A stretch of DNA of 64,000 bases from Chitinophaga pollutisoli (lineage in GTDB: Bacteria; Bacteroidota; Bacteroidia; Chitinophagales; Chitinophagaceae), in contig NZ_CP149822.1 in NCBI RefSeq assembly GCF_038396755.1, positions 3,348,001 through 3,412,000 of the forward strand, given 5' to 3'. The notes beneath the pieces are model-generated. The model ran no database searches, was not told where the DNA came from, and worked only from the letters and a program-made list of their open reading frames with translations. Numbering within the stretch: the first letter of the stretch is position 1; each line of letters opens with the position of its first letter. Below, piece by piece: positions 55,066 through 62,963 of this stretch. Made by a program: the position numbers and the translations under genes.

Positions 55066-55710
55066 ATGATCAATCAGAAGATAGCGGACCTGCGGCAGGA
55101 TTACCGCCGCGCCACGCTGAACGAGCGGGAAGTAGCTGCAAATCCCATGCAGCAATTTGAACATTGGTGGCAGGAGGTGTTGGCGGGCGAGATCGACGAG
55201 CCCAATGCCATGACGTTGGCAACAGCTACGGCCAACGGTATGCCATCCGCGCGGATCGTACTGCTGAAGAGCTTTGACGTACAGGGTTTCATGTTCTTCA
55301 CGAACTACGAAAGCCGCAAGGGGCAGGAGTTGGCGGAGAATCCCCGGGCCACGTTGCTTTTTTTCTGGAAGGAGCTGGAACGGCAGGTGAGGGTGGAAGG
55401 AAAAGTGGTGAAAGTGGCGCCCGCGGTGAGCGACGAATACTTCAATTCACGCCCTGCAGGCAGCCGTATCGGCGCTATCGCGAGCCCGCAAAGCCGGGTG
55501 ATCGCCGGGCGGGAGGTGCTGGAAGACGCGGTGAAGCGGCTCGAAGCGCAATATCTGCAGCATGCGCCGCAGCGCCCGGAACATTGGGGCGGTTACCTGG
55601 TGGTGCCTGAAAAAGTGGAGTTTTGGCAGGGGCGGAGCAGTCGCCTGCACGACAGGCTACGGTATACACTGGAGGCCGGAAACTGGAAAATCGAACGCCT
55701 GGCGCCCTGA
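55066..55710 (+). CDS. pdxH: Pyridoxamine 5'-phosphate oxidase
   Basis: 214 residues, FMN-dependent oxidation of PNP/PMP to pyridoxal phosphate. Blocks: NAMTLATATANGMPSARIVLLK, FFTNYESRKGQELAENP, LFFWKELERQVRVEGKV, YFNSRPAGSRIGA, WGGYLVVPEKVEFWQGR and LHDRLRY near the end, each recognised separately. Length normal. Confidence 0.96.
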   Translation: MINQKIADLRQDYRRATLNEREVAANPMQQFEHWWQEVLAGEIDEPNAMTLATATANGMPSARIVLLKSFDVQGFMFFTNYESRKGQELAENPRATLLFFWKELERQVRVEGKVVKVAPAVSDEYFNSRPAGSRIGAIASPQSRVIAGREVLEDAVKRLEAQYLQHAPQRPEHWGGYLVVPEKVEFWQGRSSRLHDRLRYTLEAGNWKIERLAP

Positions 55711-55733
55711 CGCCGGGGAGGAATAAAAATAAC

Positions 55734-55783
55734 AAGGGGGATTCCGGTCATTTGCCGTAATGGCATATGCCCGGGATCCCCCT
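55734..55783. terminator. Bidirectional hairpin between pdxH and bTHX
   Basis: AAGGGGGAT (55734-55742) pairs with ATCCCCCTT (55775-55783); inner CCGG/CCGG pairing extends the stem. It lies between convergent genes and can end both. Confidence 0.72.
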
Positions 55784-55800
55784 TTATTGGCTGCGGCAGA

Positions 55801-55920
55801 TTAAGCTTGCTTTGCAGCGGCTTTTGCAGCGGCGGCTTTCTTGGTTTTAGCCGGACGGCTTTTACCAAAAGATCCGTTGGAGATCTTGCCTTTTTTGGTT
55901 TTGATATCACCTCTACCCAT
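55801..55920 (-). CDS. 30S ribosomal protein bTHX
   Basis: 39-residue very basic protein: MGRGDIKTKKGKISNGSFGK, then SRPAKTKKAAAAKAAAKQA. The N-terminal GRGDIKTKKGKI and SxGxSRP motif identify bTHX (Thx), which sits in the head of the small ribosomal subunit, on Bacteroidota-type ribosomes often with an Ala/Lys tail. It has its own TATTTTTG box (55987-55994) overlapping the HU terminator and a 9-bp hairpin (55960-55980) in the leader. Confidence 0.9.
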   Translation of the reverse strand: MGRGDIKTKKGKISNGSFGKSRPAKTKKAAAAKAAAKQA

Positions 55921-55959
55921 GGTCGAATGATTTTTTTAATTGATGAATGATAATCGAAA

Positions 55960-55980
55960 GCAGCCTCCGGAGGAGGCTGC
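55960..55980 (-). promoter_or_regulatory. Hairpin in the bTHX leader
   Basis: GCAGCCTCC, GGA, GGAGGCTGC: a perfect 9-bp stem 40 bp before the bTHX start, followed on the minus strand by TTTCG. It may be an autoregulatory or attenuating element, or a second terminator for HU. Confidence 0.5.
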
Positions 55981-56000
55981 CGGCTGCAAAAATAAAAAAA

Positions 56001-56026
56001 GCAAGAAACATTTTGGTGTTCCTTGC
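56001..56026 (-). terminator. Terminator of the HU gene
   Basis: GCAAG...CTTGC hairpin with AAAC/GTT extension. On the minus strand it is followed by a run of T (TTTTTTTATTTTT). Confidence 0.8.
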
Positions 56027-56050
56027 TTAATAAAGTTGGGTGGGCAAGCC

Positions 56051-56320
56051 TTAGATCTTGTCGGACAGCGCTTTGCCAGCTTTGAATTTAGCTACTTTTT
56101 TAGCTTTGATCTTGATGATCTGGCCGGTCTGGGGGTTTCTGCCATTACGAGCTGCACGCTTGGAAACGGAGAAAGTGCCGAAGCCTACCAGGGTCACTTT
56201 ACCGCCTTTTTTCAGGCTATCGGTAACGGCTTTGGTGAATGCGTCCAGCGCGTCGTTAGCCTGGGTTTTGGTGATTTCGGCATCTTTGGCAATTCTTTCG
56301 ATCAGTTCGCCTTTGTTCAT
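56051..56320 (-). CDS. HU-family DNA-binding protein
   Basis: 89 residues: [57 protein letters not shown], then [20 protein letters not shown]. The conserved GFGTF-x-V and RNP-QTG arm are intact. Nucleoid architecture protein bending DNA. It has the best promoter in the window. Confidence 0.95.
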   Translation of the reverse strand: MNKGELIERIAKDAEITKTQANDALDAFTKAVTDSLKKGGKVTLVGFGTFSVSKRAARNGRNPQTGQIIKIKAKKVAKFKAGKALSDKI

Positions 56321-56361
56321 AGTTAGTAAGATTTAACTAGTGAGAAAATGTTTGATGTGAG

Positions 56362-56392
56362 CAAATATAAAGCCTTTTAGAAGATTACCAAA
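56362..56392 (-). promoter_or_regulatory. HU gene promoter (full Bacteroidota consensus)
   Basis: On the minus strand: TTTG (56392-56389), exactly 19 bp, TATATTTG (56369-56362). Both elements match the phylum consensus TTTG-N19-TAnnTTTG. It lies 42 bp before the ATG. The rest of 56393-56615 shows no gene. Confidence 0.75.
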
Positions 56393-56615
56393 TTTCACAA
56401 AACTTTTTTCGCGGGCTGAAAAACCCTACAGGTAACGTTTACAGCAGATTGAGGTATGCAAAAACGATGAGCGGGCTTGTTCATGATTCCGCTGAAAAAC
56501 GCTACTGCATTGAATTTGAATGCTATCTGCCCTGAAACGCCCGCCAGGACCAAGTTTTGTGCCAGTCCTGCATCTCCTTGAAAACAGTGGATTTCCTGTG
56601 GATAAGTTATGTGGA

Positions 56616-56918
56616 TTATACCACCTGCATCACCGTGCGGAAGGCTACAAACTGGTCCCCGAACAGGTCGAAAGCCAGCTGGCGCAGGCGTGGCGCGTGC
56701 TCCTGGAGGTAGGTGTAATAGTTTTCTAGAGTGTCGGTAAAGTACTGCACGGTGTAGGTAGGTCCGTCGGAATCATCTTGCTCCAGCAGGCGGCACATGC
56801 GGTAATCGTGAAAAAAACCGGTTCCGATGATTTCGGGGATATGCTCTTCCTTCATCCACTGGAGCCAGTGGCTATGGATGGCGGGCGTTACCTTGGTGGT
56901 GACGTTATATATAATCAT
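56616..56918 (-). CDS. DUF4286-family protein
   Basis: 100 residues, ferredoxin-like (dimeric alpha-beta barrel) fold typical of DUF4286: MIIYNVTTKVTPAIHSHWLQ, WMKEEHIPEIIGTGFF, TYTVQYFTDTLENYYTYLQ, ending FGDQFVAFRTVM. Function unknown. Its ATG overlaps the stop of the exonuclease gene (ATGA at 56918-56915), so the two are translationally coupled. Confidence 0.85.
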   Translation of the reverse strand: MIIYNVTTKVTPAIHSHWLQWMKEEHIPEIIGTGFFHDYRMCRLLEQDDSDGPTYTVQYFTDTLENYYTYLQEHAPRLRQLAFDLFGDQFVAFRTVMQVV

Positions 56919-57685
56919 GCATTGTTGAGTTTGAGGTATACGGGGCAGTGGTCGCTGTGTTTGACGTCGGGCCAGATGGCGCCTTCAGCGAGCCGCGGGC
57001 GGAGGGGCTCGGTAACGGTGATGTAGTCTATGCGCCAACCTTTGTTATTGCCACGCGCGTTGGCCCGGAAGCTCCACCAGGAGTATTGGTCGGCCAGCGT
57101 GGGGTGAAAGTTGCGGAACGAGTCCACGAACCCGTTGCTGAGGAGCTTGGTCATCCAGGCGCGTTCTTGGGGCAGGAAGCCGGAGGAATCTTTATTAGCG
57201 ACGGGGTTATGGATATCGATGGGCGTGTGGGCGATGTTGTAATCGCCAACAACTACGAGGTTAGGCCTTTCCTGCCGGAGGCGTTGGAGGTAGTCGTAAA
57301 ACTCGTCGAGCCATTGGTATTTATAAGTCTGTCTTTCTTCGCCGGTGGTACCAGAGGGGAAGTAGGCGTTGATGAGGGTGATATCGCCGTAATCGGCGCG
57401 GATGACCCTGCCTTCGGCGTCGCTCTGCATGTATCCGTTGCCGTATTGGACATTATCGGGTTTGAATTTGGAGAGGATGGCCACGCCGCTGTATCCTTTT
57501 TTCTGTGCTGGGTGCCAGTAATCGTGGTAGCCGAGTTGTTCAAATTGCTGGAAGTCGACGTTTTCGCGGTGGGCTTTGACTTCCTGGAGACATATGATAT
57601 CTGCGGGGTCTGATTTGAGCCATTCGGTGAATCCTTTGGTCATAGCGGAGCGCAGGCCGTTGACGTTGTAAGTGACGATCCTCAT
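56915..57685 (-). CDS. xth: Exodeoxyribonuclease III
   Basis: 256 residues from ATG 57685 (MRIVTYNVNGLRSAM); in-frame codons further up would pass through the promoter. AP endonuclease/3'-exonuclease of the EEP fold: DIICLQEVKAH (metal Glu), GYSGVAILSK, VVGDYNIAHTPIDIHNP (Asp/Asn), WRIDYITVT and KHSDHCPVYL (Asp-His). Base excision repair. TATTTTTG lies 17 bp upstream. Confidence 0.95.
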   Translation of the reverse strand: MRIVTYNVNGLRSAMTKGFTEWLKSDPADIICLQEVKAHRENVDFQQFEQLGYHDYWHPAQKKGYSGVAILSKFKPDNVQYGNGYMQSDAEGRVIRADYGDITLINAYFPSGTTGEERQTYKYQWLDEFYDYLQRLRQERPNLVVVGDYNIAHTPIDIHNPVANKDSSGFLPQERAWMTKLLSNGFVDSFRNFHPTLADQYSWWSFRANARGNNKGWRIDYITVTEPLRPRLAEGAIWPDVKHSDHCPVYLKLNNA

Positions 57686-57701
57686 ATAATATTGTTTGCG
57701 G

Positions 57702-57709
57702 CAAAAATA
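57702..57709 (-). promoter_or_regulatory. -7 box of the exonuclease III promoter
   Basis: Minus-strand TATTTTTG, an exact TAnnTTTG match, with a TTTT about 20 bp further upstream. Confidence 0.5.
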
Positions 57710-57763
57710 CAGGATTCGGGGAAAAGGGTAGCGGGGAAGGTGGGAAGGTGGGAGGAAAGAAGA

Positions 57764-57791
57764 GCGGCTGCGCGTGTGTGGCGGCAGCCGC
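57764..57791 (-). terminator. Hairpin after the second peptide gene
   Basis: GCGGCTGC pairs with GCAGCCGC around a 12-nt loop. On the minus strand it is followed by TCTTCTTTCC, a pyrimidine run rather than pure T. Confidence 0.55.
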
Positions 57792-57834
57792 TTGCGATGC
57801 ATTTAGTGTTGGGATGTGCTGAAGAGCTCCCGGG

Positions 57835-58059
57835 TTACAGCGGTCTTACGATGCCGCCGAGGCCGCCGAGGAGGCTGTTGAGCAGGTTGGTCACGGTGGA
57901 AAGGAGGCCGCCGACGGGGTTACCTTCGCCGCCGCCGAGGATTCCGCCGAGGAGACCATTGAGGAGGCCGCCGATATCGAGGAGGCCGCCCTGGGTGTCT
58001 GTGGCTTCGAGCTGGGTCAGTTCTTCGCAGCCCAGTTCTTCGAGTTTGAAGTTTTCCAT
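57835..58059 (-). CDS. Double-glycine-leader Gly/Leu-rich peptide, copy B
   Basis: 74 residues. The leader starts MENFKLEELGCEEL and ends in TDTQGG (Gly24-Gly25), like GG leaders cut by peptidase-containing ABC transporters. The predicted 49-residue core is almost only Gly, Leu, Ile and Asn (GGLLNGLLGGILGGGEG), with STVTNLLNSLLGGLGG near the end, shared with copy A. The GxxxG-rich hydrophobic helix suggests a membrane-active bacteriocin or a secreted signal. No transporter or immunity gene is recognisable nearby. Leader Cys11 is unusual. Confidence 0.72.
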   Translation of the reverse strand: MENFKLEELGCEELTQLEATDTQGGLLDIGGLLNGLLGGILGGGEGNPVGGLLSTVTNLLNSLLGGLGGIVRPL

Positions 58060-58084
58060 GGATAAGTGATTTATGTTAAAAAAG

Positions 58085-58112
58085 TGGTGGCGCCCAGTAC
58101 CGGGGGCGCCAC
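58085..58112 (-). terminator. Hairpin with T-run between the two peptide genes
   Basis: GGTGGCGCC (58085-58093) pairs with GGCGCCACC (58104-58112). On the minus strand it is followed by ACTTTTTTAA. It would end or attenuate transcription of copy A before copy B, whose ATG is only 25 bp further. Confidence 0.7.
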
Positions 58113-58129
58113 CTGGGTTTCAGGTACGA

Positions 58130-58402
58130 CTAGCGCAGGAGGCCACCGCCCAAACCGCCGAGGAGGCTGTTGAGCAGGTTGGTCACCGGGGACAAAAGTC
58201 CGCCGAGATCGAGGCCGCCGCCGCCAGTGCCGGGTAAGCCGGGAAGGCTGCCCAGTAATGCGTTGGTGTCAAGTTGTGCTCCAATAGTGATTTTGCCATT
58301 TACATTGTTAAGGGCGAGGGAAAGGAAGCCCCCGTTCACTTCCTGGGCAGCAGTTGCGTCGAGTTCCTGGCAACCGAAATTTTGAACTTGCAAGTTTTCC
58401 AT
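58130..58402 (-). CDS. Double-glycine-leader Gly/Leu-rich peptide, copy A
   Basis: 90 residues from ATG 58402; a codon at 58480 in the same frame would add 26 residues with no leader character. The leader begins MENLQVQNFGCQEL and ends in QEVNGG (Gly24-Gly25), aligned residue by residue with copy B including Cys11. The core has a FLSLALNNVNGKITIGAQ strand-like part, then a GTGGGGLDLGG linker and SPVTNLLNSLLGGLGG. It probably represents a secreted peptide family duplicated in tandem. Confidence 0.72.
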   Translation of the reverse strand: MENLQVQNFGCQELDATAAQEVNGGFLSLALNNVNGKITIGAQLDTNALLGSLPGLPGTGGGGLDLGGLLSPVTNLLNSLLGGLGGGLLR

Positions 58403-58765
58403 GATTATAGGAGGTTTGGTTAAAAAGCGCGTTAAGTCTTGTACCGGCAATACTTCTCCCGGATGAATCAATTTTCTCACTTCTCCTGCGCCGGTAGCGG
58501 CTGGTAAACATCGGGCGGGGAAACGCTTGGTCCGTTAACGGCCGTAAATTACACTACTGCAATCGATCGACGATCGTTCATTTCTGTTCATTTTCAGGCA
58601 AGTATGGCTGAATTCTGTTCATTTTTTGAACAGATGGATATTAGCAAACAATTAACACGTAGTCTGCCGGTCTTACCACATATTGAAATTGCCGGATTTT
58701 GCGTAAATTATAGTGAAGCAGCGCCATATTACCGGCCGGGCCCCAGTCCGGAAACACACAGCAAT
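58403..58765. other. Divergent region between peptide genes and histidine kinase
   Basis: Non-coding, AT-rich on the right. It contains repeated TCTGTTCA motifs (58583, 58614) and the palindrome listed separately. No perfect TAnnTTTG box is seen on either strand. Confidence 0.45.
58614..58634. promoter_or_regulatory. TCTGTTCA-N5-TGAACAGA palindrome
   Basis: A perfect 8-bp inverted repeat with a T5 spacer. A direct copy of the left arm lies at 58583-58590 and a partial CGTTCATTT just before. It lies between divergent genes, a typical operator position. Confidence 0.55.
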
Positions 58766-60741
58766 ATGACCAGCCACGCCCCATTCCCTCCATCAACCCC
58801 CAACCGTCCCTCCGCCAAGGGCCTGTGCCTCCTTTTCTGCCTCCTCACCCCGCTCTTCGCAGCCGCCCAGCAATCCCTCATCCTGCAACAAAAAAAGAAC
58901 TCGCACACGCGGCAGACAGCAACGGGTATGCAGACCGGCTCAATAACATCAGCTCCCTTTACCTCGTTACACATCTCGACAGCTGCATGCGCTACGCCGA
59001 GCGCGCCCGCGACCTCTCACGCCGCATACATTACGCCAAAGGCCTGGCAGACGCCAGCGTGAACCTGGGCGCCTGTTTCACCTTCCAGAACAATTCCGCC
59101 GTCGCCCACCGCCTTTATCTGGAAGCCCTCAGCCTCTACGGTACCCTCGGCGACTCAGCCGGCATCTGCACGGCCTTCTATTGCATCGGCGGATACTATC
59201 ACTACGAAGGCAACGCGGCACAGGCGAAGGAATACATGGAATCGGCCATGGGCGTAGGTAGCAGGCTCCTGAAAGATTCCGTCTGGTCCACCATGCTCGC
59301 CAATTATTACATCGTATTCAACGACGATTCCGCCAAAGCCGACTCTGCCCGCTGGGCCCTGCACAAAGCCCGCGATATCGCTATTCGTTATCACGACGAC
59401 CGCATGATCACCTACACAGGGCTGTTCCTCGCACACGAGAAAGTCGGTGAAAACAGAATGGACCTCGCCATGGAACAACTCCGCATGCTGACAGCCCACG
59501 CCGCCGCCGAAAAAATGCACTACCTGGATCTCTACGGAAACGCCCAAATGGTGATCTATACCGCATACCTCAGGGATCCCGACTCCATCAAATACCGGCA
59601 ACGCATGCTGGATGCCGCTTCCGCCGGCGGGTATAGGAAACTTATGATCAAACCGGTTGTGGACCTGTATGAATTCCACAAGAAAAACGACCCTGCTGAG
59701 GCGTTACGCTATGCTGATATGCTCCAGGAAATCGCCATGCACCAGGAAAAACTCCGCTCCCGGCAGGAACAGAATTACATGGAATCCTTCCTGCGCGACC
59801 AGGAACTGAACAATTACCGGCTCGACCGCCAGCTGCGCGAGCAAACAGAATCGTTCGACAGGATGGAGAGCCGCAACCGCGCAACCATCATCTTTTTCCT
59901 GCTCGTTTGTGTGGCGCTGACGGCTTTGCTGCTCTACGTCTGGTACCGCGGAAAGGCAGAAAACAGGAAGATCCGCAATCGCGTCATCGGCGTTAACCGG
60001 CTGGTGACAGAAAAGAACCAGTTGCTGCACCGGCACGATGATTTCAAGAATAAACTGCTGGCCATACTGGCACACGATTTTCGTTTGCCGTTAAGCCATA
60101 TCATCAATGTCGCGGAGCTTTTCCGGCAAAAGGATTTGTCGCCCGCGCAATACGAGGAAATCGCCAATACGATTGCGGCGATGGCCAAAGACACGCTGAA
60201 GCTTTTTGAAACCGTTTTAAGCTGGATACGATCGCAATTGTCGGGCTTCGATTACAAGCCGGTGCCTTATTCGCTTGCGGGTTTGTGGGAGGAGGTGCTG
60301 GAGCTGTATGATGCGGATATACAGGCCAAGGGTTTGCAGCTGGAAGTGTTGATCCCGGAAGGTTTGAAGATTAGGGGCGACAAGGAGATGTTGCAGTTCG
60401 TGCATCGCAATCTCATGCACAATGCCATCAAGTTTTCACTGAAGGCAAGCGCTGTGAGTATCCGGGCCACCCGGGATAAGGAACGTGCCGTCATTTCCAT
60501 TACCAATGGCGGTTCCGGGATTTCAGAAGTGGAAATATATCACATATTCGAGTATAAAGTGCCCGGCAAATATGTACGGGAAGGTGTAAGGGGAGCGGGT
60601 TTGGCGTTGATAATATGTAAAGATTTCATCGAGAAAATGGAAGGATCCATTACCGTTCACAGCGATGGAAGATCTTATACCACCTTCGAATACACATTGA
60701 TGTTGGAGAATGATGGTATTAATACCATCACCACAAATTGA
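58766..60741 (+). CDS. TPR-containing membrane sensor histidine kinase (N-terminus frameshifted)
   Basis: The repaired reading starts at ATG 58766 with signal-peptide-like MTSHAPF...LCLLFCLLTPLFAAAQQ. The A7 run at 58890-58896 then breaks the frame; one more A joins QQKKELAHAADSNGYAD to the long frame ending at 60741. TPR-like helices (about 45-320), a coiled segment, one membrane span (IIFFLLVCVALTALLLYVW), then HisKA with AHDFRLPLSHIIN and HATPase with HRNLMHNAIKFS and RGAGLALIICKDFIEKM. It autophosphorylates the H-box His. Orphan kinase: no response regulator lies in the window. Confidence 0.85.
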
Positions 60742-61253
60742 ATAAAATGAACGGAGTTTTTATCAAGTAAGCCCCCTAAATTGCACTCATTGTTTGATAC
60801 GCCAGGTATCAAGGTGAGTGTTGGGAAATCAAATTGAGGGTGCAGTCATGAGGATGTTGGTGTGTTAGCCCCTGGGAGAATTATTCCGGCAAACAAGTCG
60901 GTCCCGATCAAACAACAAAGCTTTTCAAATCAGACAGTGGCCTGTAACGGGCTGCCAACACGTAGTGCGCCCACGAGTTACCGGACGTCTGCGTATGTGG
61001 CACAGGATCGATATGCAGCTGCATGATGCAAACACGTTTGTTATTCTTGAATATTTAAATATAGAAGTCATGATTATTATACAAACAAGAAAGACCCGCC
61101 TTTCACCAGTTGATTTGTTATCCCGATGAGGTGCACGGGAACTGTGTGGCAGAGGCAAATGTCTTTGCCGCACAGCCGGCGCCTGCTGCATGGCAGTAGC
61201 AGGATAGCGGCGTGGATTACAGATTTTCCTAATCATTAAAACCCCATAATCAA
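60742..61253. other. Non-coding region between kinase and RAYT-like gene
   Basis: It holds an imperfect hairpin at 60784-60820 (CACTCA...TTTGATAC / GTATCAA...TGAGTG) just after the kinase and a REP-like core at 60868-60890. Otherwise I see no gene. Confidence 0.5.
60868..60890. repeat. REP-like hairpin core upstream of the RAYT-like gene
   Basis: GCCCCTGGGAGAATTATTCCGGC resembles the array core GCCTGGGGAATCTTCCCCGGC, with several changes. It places a core copy on the other flank of the RAYT-like gene. Confidence 0.5.
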
Positions 61254-61903
61254 ATGGAATTACAAAACCCTGTGGTAGCAGGCAAGGTGACATTGATCTC
61301 CGCCTGTTGCCTCAAAAAAACTTACTGAGTGATGATCACTACAAGCAATTTGTATTGGAAGGCTTGTCCTTCATGGTTGCCCGGGAACGTATCTGGTTGT
61401 TTGGTTACTTGTTGTTGGATGGGGAATTTCACCTCATGTGCCAGCAGCGGCCGGCATGGGAGGGCAGGAATGTCCGCCAGCCCATATTGCGGCATGTTTC
61501 AAAATTGATCAAGTACGATATTCGGACGCGGGATGCGAAACAGCTGGAGTTACATCGGAGCAAGCTGAAGGACAGGATTTACCAGTTCTGGGCCAAGGAG
61601 AAGATTCGTATCGAGGTCAAGAATCGGGAAACGGCAATCAAAATGTTGAAGGCCATGCATGAAACGCCGTACCGATCGGGGATCTGTAGCAGGCATGATG
61701 CTTATTCGTATTCCAGTGCCTGGTTTTATGGGGGTGGCGAACCGCCGGAAAACTTGCCGGCGCCTGGTCTTACCAACATCGGGGAGGCATTTCCCAATGG
61801 GTACATAGAACCGGATGAGAAGGAAGGGAAATTACCCCGGATAATCATTAAAGGCCCAACCTGGTTCCGGCGTCGGTTTCCCTGGGAAGATGATCCCAAA
61901 TAA
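61254..61903 (+). CDS. REP-associated tyrosine transposase-like (RAYT/Y1_Tnp) protein, HUH motif altered, N-terminus frameshifted
   Basis: The open frame 61307-61903 gives 198 residues. Adding one A to the A7 run at 61314-61320 connects it to ATG 61254 (MELQNPVVAGKVTLISACCL) and restores the first strand of the Y1 fold (217 residues). RAYT blocks: IWLFGYLLLDGEFHLM (HUH site, with Glu58-Phe-His60 in place of His-x-His), DRIYQFW (Tyr110 near the nucleophile position, ~50 residues after the HUH), MHETPYRSGI (equivalent of IHNNPVxAG) and YSYSSAWFY. RAYTs act on REP hairpins. Loss of the first HUH His suggests a non-catalytic or domesticated copy. Confidence 0.72.
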
Positions 61904-62963
61904 TTTTCCAAAAGGCAAGGAGGAAGTCCTGCGCGCTAATTCGTTTGCGAATACAAACGACAACGGGTAAGCATTGTGCAAATAAGACAGTAGAAAGGAT
62001 TTCCTCCTTACCAGTTGCTCCGGCGCGTTTTGAATTTAGTGCGAATGGGAGAGTTATCCCCGTAAGCCCACGCATTTAAATTACTTCATGCAGTGTCGGA
62101 TGTAATCCAGCCATCATTGTGCATACTCGTTTGAGGTATTTCAACGGGAATGGGAATGGATTGTCAGCATTTTAGCGGCAGAGCCATGTAACAATGGTAG
62201 CAACGCCAGGGATTGTCTGGTCAGTGTCGCAAAGCATCACGGCAGCATAGCACTAACTCGTCTGTATTTTCGGCGGGATCGGGATTGTCATGCAGGAATG
62301 GATGCCTGGGGGATGTACAGATAGATCGTCAGGGCTGTGGTCTGGTCTGTTTTAGTAAATGTCCGAATAGAATTGCGCCAACACCATTGAGCTTATCAAC
62401 GGGAAGGAAACCCATTGTCCGTAAGTGCGTAATATTTACCGGGTAATCCATATGACATGGCGGGTTGGCATCAGAGAAGTGGAGCCGGAAAATTGAGAAG
62501 CTGCAAAAAGCAGGCGGTGATATGCATGTACAATCCGTTGAATGACACTTTCCGGCAAGTAAATGACTGTAACAAACTACCGCATTACGGATGCGACCAT
62601 TTGAAAGGCTAGAAACGAGGTGAGGACTCTTCCTCAGGCCTCAGGTTTTATGGTTTGTTCCGGGACGAGTTAACGGGTTGAGGAGCATGAACATGCGATG
62701 GCAGCAAGTGATCGAAACATCATTATGCTTTCCTGCGGGTGCTAGCGCCGGTAAGGGGAAGGTAGGTGGATGATAAACTGGGTTTTACATGTGGGTATTA
62801 GTAACCCATGCGAATGGGTAATGATATGGCCTGGAGATTCCTCTCCGGGCAGTTATCCTTCGTGCCCGAAAAGTTCTTTGAAAGTTGGTAACCGGCGAAG
62901 GTTAGGAAGTTATTTATATGGTGTACGTCTGATGAATGCAGTTTTACTGTAACAGAAATGCTT
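61904..62963. other. Gene-free tract with decayed REP-like cores
   Basis: No supported gene. Short readings at 62213-62446 and 62770-62952 have no family signs. Core-like hairpins are seen at 62621-62636 (TGAGGACTCTTCCTCA) and 62829-62850 (GGCCTGGAGATTCCTCTCCGGG). Weaker ones occur near 61996, 62043 and 62205. It looks like an older, diverged extension of the array to the right. Confidence 0.5.

Noticed and set aside
60784..60820. Transposon end or att site after the histidine kinase
   Set aside because: The inverted repeat is imperfect and has no partner or target-site duplication in the window; it is more likely a simple hairpin at the kinase 3' end.
62213..62446. Short coding sequences in the right-hand tract (also 62770-62952, 63711-63977)
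   Set aside because: They overlap hairpin repeats or diverged array copies, lack family signs, and show no promoter.
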